A stretch of DNA of 64,000 nt from Dicyema japonicum (taxonomy: Eukaryota; Dicyemida; Rhombozoa; Dicyemidae): positions 620,001 through 684,000 of the forward strand of contig RDEW01000003.1 in NCBI GenBank assembly GCA_011109175.1. Direction: 5' to 3'. A model generated the notes under the pieces. The model did no database searches and was not told where the DNA came from. It saw nothing but the letters and a program-made list of their open reading frames with translations. Each line of letters starts with the position of its first letter. Within the stretch, counting starts at the first letter, position 1. The translations under genes and the position numbers were made by a program. Positions 59,914-64,000 of this stretch are shown here, in pieces.

Positions 59914-62790
59914 TTAATTAAGCCTCCCTTGTGCCGTATTTCTAGCCATCCTCTCTATCAGCCTTTTCCAGGACCCTCTACTTCGTGCCAGTTCCCTTAA
60001 GGTATCTAGGTCGTCTGCGGAAGTGAGCTTCAGTCCCACAGCCGACAGGTCTCCATTCAAAATAGTTGGGAGTGTGACTCTTGGTCTTCCACGGAAACCG
60101 GCTCCCGTATGCATTAGGTAGTTTTCCATGGCGATATTCGCGGGTACTTGAGCATTTAGACGTAAGATATGTCCAAAGAGACTCCATCTTGATCTGAAGA
60201 TCTCCTCGGATAGTATACCAGATTTGCACTTCGAGTAGAGGTCATTGTTTGAGATCTTCTTAGGCCACTTGATCTTGATTACTGATTTCAATTGTGTCCT
60301 GTGGAAAGCGTCAAGACGGTCCATCTCTTGTTTAGAGATTCCCCAAGTGCCTGAATTGTAGGTCAGGACGGGGATGACAAAAGCCTTATATATTCTGAGT
60401 TTGGTGTTTAATCCCATCCTCTTCTTATGACCCCACATATTCGATACTTTCTTTAGTGCACACATTGCGAGGATTTTCCTCCGAGAAACATCTTCTGAGT
60501 CCCCGAGAAGCGAACCCACCTTCTTTTGCTTTCTCCAAGACTCGTCCGATCTTCGATCATTGCGTGTAAGTGTTGTGAACTCTGTTTTATCGGTGTTAAC
60601 GGTTAAGAACCATTTCGAGAATACGTGTGGAAGAACGTTAAGCATGTGTTGAAGTACTTGAATATCCTCAGAAACAAAGTCCAGGTCGTCCGCGTAGATT
60701 ATCTCGTTATAATTGTTGCCAACCAGGGGTCTGAACTCTCTTAGTGCGGCCTCAAGGTAGACAATAAAGAGGACCGGGGATAGTGAGTCCCCCTGTGGAA
60801 CTCCACGTGAGGTCGAAAAAAAGTTAGAGGTAGAGTCACCAATTTTGACGGCAAGTTGAGTGTTCCGCATGAGTAAGTGTATTATTTTGACATCGTCAGG
60901 CAGTAGAAAACTCTCCAACACTTCCATAAGTTTTCCACGGTCCACCGAGTCGAACGCACGGGACATGTCGATACCAAGTATCTCAATAGATTTTTTGTAT
61001 TTTTGGCACAGGGCACAATACCACCTGTGCCCCCATACCACGTCAGCCGTGGACCTGCCCGTCCGGAATCCACTTTGGCCGTCCGAAAGAAATATGTTCA
61101 CCCTCTCCTTTATTCGGTTTAAAGCAATGAGGGATAATGTTTTTCGTATGGAGGTTAGGAGTATAATAGGTCTGAAGTTGTGAGGGGGGCCTTTACTTTT
61201 TCCCGGTTTTTGTAGTGGAATTAGCCACCCTTTTCCCAGTTCCAGTTCATCTGCACCCTCGAGAGACCGGTTGAAAATGTTAGTAATCATTTCAATTAGC
61301 TCCTCCGGGCCGTATTGTAAAAGTTCTGCAGTAATGAAGTCTGGTCCGGCAGATCTTCCGGTATTTAATTTTTTAATAGCTTGTTGAGTTTCGGATATGG
61401 TAATAGGGCTAGTTAGAGTGTACTTGTAAGACTTCCGAGATTTCATTGCTTGGTCAGCCGCGTCCTGTTTGTTGAACATAAGGTCAAAATGGGATGCCAG
61501 AACGTTTGCTTTGTTAATGGTCCCGATAACGTCGTGACCAAGGTTGTCATGGACAGTTAACGAAATTGGACAGTTTTCTCTGCTAAGAAGCCGGATTGCT
61601 TTGAACATTCTTGGTCCGTTCTTGTACTTTAATATGTCTGAGATTTTCTCCTCAGCTTCATTTTTGGCAAGGAATCTTTGTATTTGTTTGATCTTCGTTA
61701 AGACTCTCCCTCTCTGGGTGCGCAGTACTTTGATATCTTCCGGAGCGTTTGTGTTTTCCATCCGGAGTCTGAGCTCTTTCTGTGTTACAGAGAGTTGTCC
61801 GATATCCGGATTACATTGTTTGTGACGAGATTTGGTGATGTGACCAAGCACACTAAAGGCTGTGTTTTGGATAGCAACCACTATTTCATCCCATAAGCTG
61901 TTTGTCGGCTGATTTTGGTTAATACTGTTGATGCTATCTCTCAGAACTGCACTATAACGACATTTGGTGGATTCTTCGTAGCGTAACCTCTCAGTGTCGA
62001 AACGTACTGAGGTAAGGCCTTTGTGTTTCCCGTGTATTCCATGGATTCTTTTAAGTACTAGCCGGGCGACCACAAGTTTATGATCGCTACTTGTTTCAAG
62101 TCCACCGTAAGATCTCGAGTCCTGTAGGAGGGCCTTCTGATGTTGCTTGCAGATAATATAGTCGATCTGATTGTATATATTGACTGTGTTTCCAGATTTG
62201 CCTTTTCTGGTACCAACCCACGTGGTCCTGTGTCTTGCCGGGTGCTTGAAACAAGTGTTGCATATGAGTAGGTTGAATGCCGTGCAAAATTGTATTAATG
62301 CCTCTCCGGGGATGTTACGGCGGTTTCTACCGTGGGATCCAATACACGTTTCACCAGGTCTTGCTTTTCCGGCCCTGGCGTTCCAGTCCCCGGCGACAAA
62401 AAGAAAGTAAGAGGATGAAAGTGAGTTGTACACACTTGTGAGAGTAGAGTAAAACGTATCCAGTTCTTCGATATTCGTTGATACACGTGCTCCGGTTGGG
62501 GCATATACATTTATGTTTTTTTTGAAGATCTCTCTTCTTTCTGGTGGTGTCATATAGATCCCATCTTACTGAGGAGACATCCAATTTTTTTGGCCGGCAT
62601 TCAATCGGATCCATCTCTATTTCACTTGCTGACTATTTTCGCTCCCTGATGAGTTTCTGGAATCGACCTTTAGCTTCCCAGAAATTGCCTCTGGATTCAC
62701 TGTGCTTGGATGAAGGCTTTACTGGAACATCACGTGTCAAAGTCACGGGATTAGTTATTTTGCTTTACCCTTGGGTTAAATTCAACTAAA
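59914..62790 (-). mobile_element. RTE-like LINE with 879-codon open EN-RT frame, 5' end damaged
   Basis: A single open frame runs from 62553 to 59914. APE-type endonuclease boxes: GDWNAR (residues 55-60), YNQIDYII (127-134) and SDHK (156-159). RT: NFRPIILLTS (459-468), QSGFRTGRSTADVV (493-506), RAFDSVD (532-538), GVPQGDSLSP (583-592) and YADDLD (620-625). After RT come KKVGSLLGDSEDV, RWSLFGHILRL, GFRGRPRVTLP and NTAQGRLN. EN residues before APTG, including the VRW box, lie in another frame (62614-62351), so one frameshift disables the amino end. The sequence before 62790 is decayed. The 3' tail is an AT-rich repeat near 59855-59890. This is the best master-like copy of the family scattered through the window (at least eight fragments). 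Confidence 0.88.
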
Positions 62791-62799
62791 GTCTTTAGT

Positions 62800-63186
62800 A
62801 TCCTTATCGATCCATGACTCAGCAGGTGGGACGAGAAAATCAGATAGTTTATAATATTGGCACGTGTGAAATTGTAATAAACATAATATGGTCGAAAGCC
62901 GAAATCCGATTTTCAATAATTGTCAAAAAATTAAAATAAATCAATTTTTTTCAAAACGATAAAAACTAATCACAGTTAACTATTTTTAGCTGTCTATAAT
63001 TAACTTTCGTCACTGAACCTTTTTTATGTTGAACGTATATAACTCAAATCGTCAAATTGTTTCAGTGGCACTGCGAAATTTGAAAACATTGCTGTCATTT
63101 ACCACTTACAAATAATGCATCTTTTAATTCTGCAAATCTCCTTTCGACAAAACGAGGCATTATGTCTACAATTATTTGTCTGGTTA
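62800..63186. other. AT-rich stretch without recognised features
   Basis: No frame or motif recognised. Confidence 0.45.
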
Positions 63187-63845
63187 ATTTCTCGAAGCAA
63201 TTAGTTCGCATTTCTTCTGTGCCCTGTTGGTGTTGTCACAAACTTTGGCGTCTGTCAACTACTTTGAGATAAAGCTTTCCGTTAATTATAATACAATTTT
63301 CAGTTTTCTTTTTTGTCGCGTACTCTTAACTTTCGTAATATTTACATTAATATATTGCAAAGATATCCTTGTGAGTTGATCGAAAAATCTATCAGTTTTC
63401 TAGCAGACTTAATCCTTTCAATGAGTATGATTGAAACGTGTCGTTCACAATAGGTAACATGACAATTGATCGCACGTTAGTATTTCTCAAAAAAAACTTG
63501 AAGAATTACAAAATAAAATTTCTCGAGCAATAGTTCGCATTTCTTCTGTGCCTGTTGGTGTTATCACAAACTTGTGGCGTCTGTCAACTACTTTGAGATA
63601 AAGCTTTCCGTTAATTATAATACAATTTTCATTTTTCTTTTTTGTCGGTACTTCTTAACTTTTGTAATATTTACATTAATATATTACAAGATATCCTTGT
63701 GAGTTGATCGTAAATCTATCAGTATTTTTTCTAGCAGACTTAATCCTTTCAATGAGCATGATTGAGCGTGTCGTCACAATAGGTAACATGACAATTGATC
63801 GCACGTTAGTATTTCTAAAAAACTTGAAGAATTACAAAATAAAAT
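63187..63845 (+). repeat. tandem duplication, two units of about 330 bp
   Basis: Unit 1 (63187-63517) and unit 2 (63518-63845) both begin ATTTCTCGA and AGTTCGCATTTCTTCTGTGC and end ACTTGAAGAATTACAAAATA. They differ by a few substitutions and many one-base indels. No coding content was seen, and nothing is recognised from 63846 to the window end. Confidence 0.88.
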
Positions 63846-64000
63846 CAATAAAAGTTTAACTTTATTGATCTAAAAAATTAAATTTTGAATTTTTTAGCCT
63901 AGCTAACAGTATCGGATCGCGAATAGGAAAAATGATGGGATAGCTCAATGAGCCCTTGCAATCGTCAGTAGAAATGCGTTCTCAATCATGAGAGCAGCCA

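Noticed and set aside
63187-63845. Pair of LTRs
   Set aside because: The two copies are directly adjacent with no internal coding region and no TG...CA ends.

Overview
The window reads as AT-rich, repeat-dense animal nuclear DNA from a species with extremely short spliceosomal introns. In five host-type genes (PGRMC-like, a secreted EF-hand protein, RRP36, a C-type-lectin receptor, an NCBP3-like protein) homologous reading frame is recovered only by removing GT...AG introns of 16-37 nt, mostly 22-26 nt. The gene set is metazoan, and introns of about this length are a published hallmark of dicyemid mesozoans. I therefore infer a dicyemid or similarly intron-compacted animal. No search was run to confirm this.

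Layout. 1-2160: hAT transposase debris and an RTE-like LINE tail. 2433-2915 (-): PGRMC-like gene. 3000-20000: almost only LINE copies, mostly broken. These are CR1/L2/Jockey-like copies with an N-terminal 2A-like motif (7390-9193, 17817-19990), an almost readable RLE-type (R2/NeSL-like) element with a PHD-like finger (10015-12948), a second internally deleted copy of it (15725-17575), and RTE-like debris. 20513-30421 and 34824-46446 are two direct copies of one segment, each carrying an RRP36 gene, an integrase fragment, LINE pieces and unassigned frames. They differ by several insertions or deletions of 0.08-2.2 kb. Between them lie the EF-hand gene (33716-34467, +) and a minisatellite.

46520-48741 (-) is an 18-exon, four-domain C-type-lectin receptor whose last exon lies next to the end of the second duplicon. 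49780-56010 is a nest of RTE, CR1-like, hAT and SINE sequences. 56178-58200 (-) holds an integrase fragment and an unassigned spliced-looking gene containing a 5'-inverted SINE. 59059-59839 (-) is the NCBP3-like gene, with the 3' tail of the most intact LINE (59914-62790, -) directly upstream of its start codon. 63187-63845 is a tandem duplication of about 330 bp.

The host genes do not form an operon or pathway. They serve a heme-binding membrane protein, ER/secretory calcium binding, pre-rRNA processing, cell-surface recognition and nuclear RNA-cap biology. The retroelements dominate, and their insertions into duplicated or other mobile sequence allow relative dating. Exon models were derived by hand. 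Two reading-frame problems in the lectin gene and one in each RRP36 copy are reported as such rather than smoothed over.
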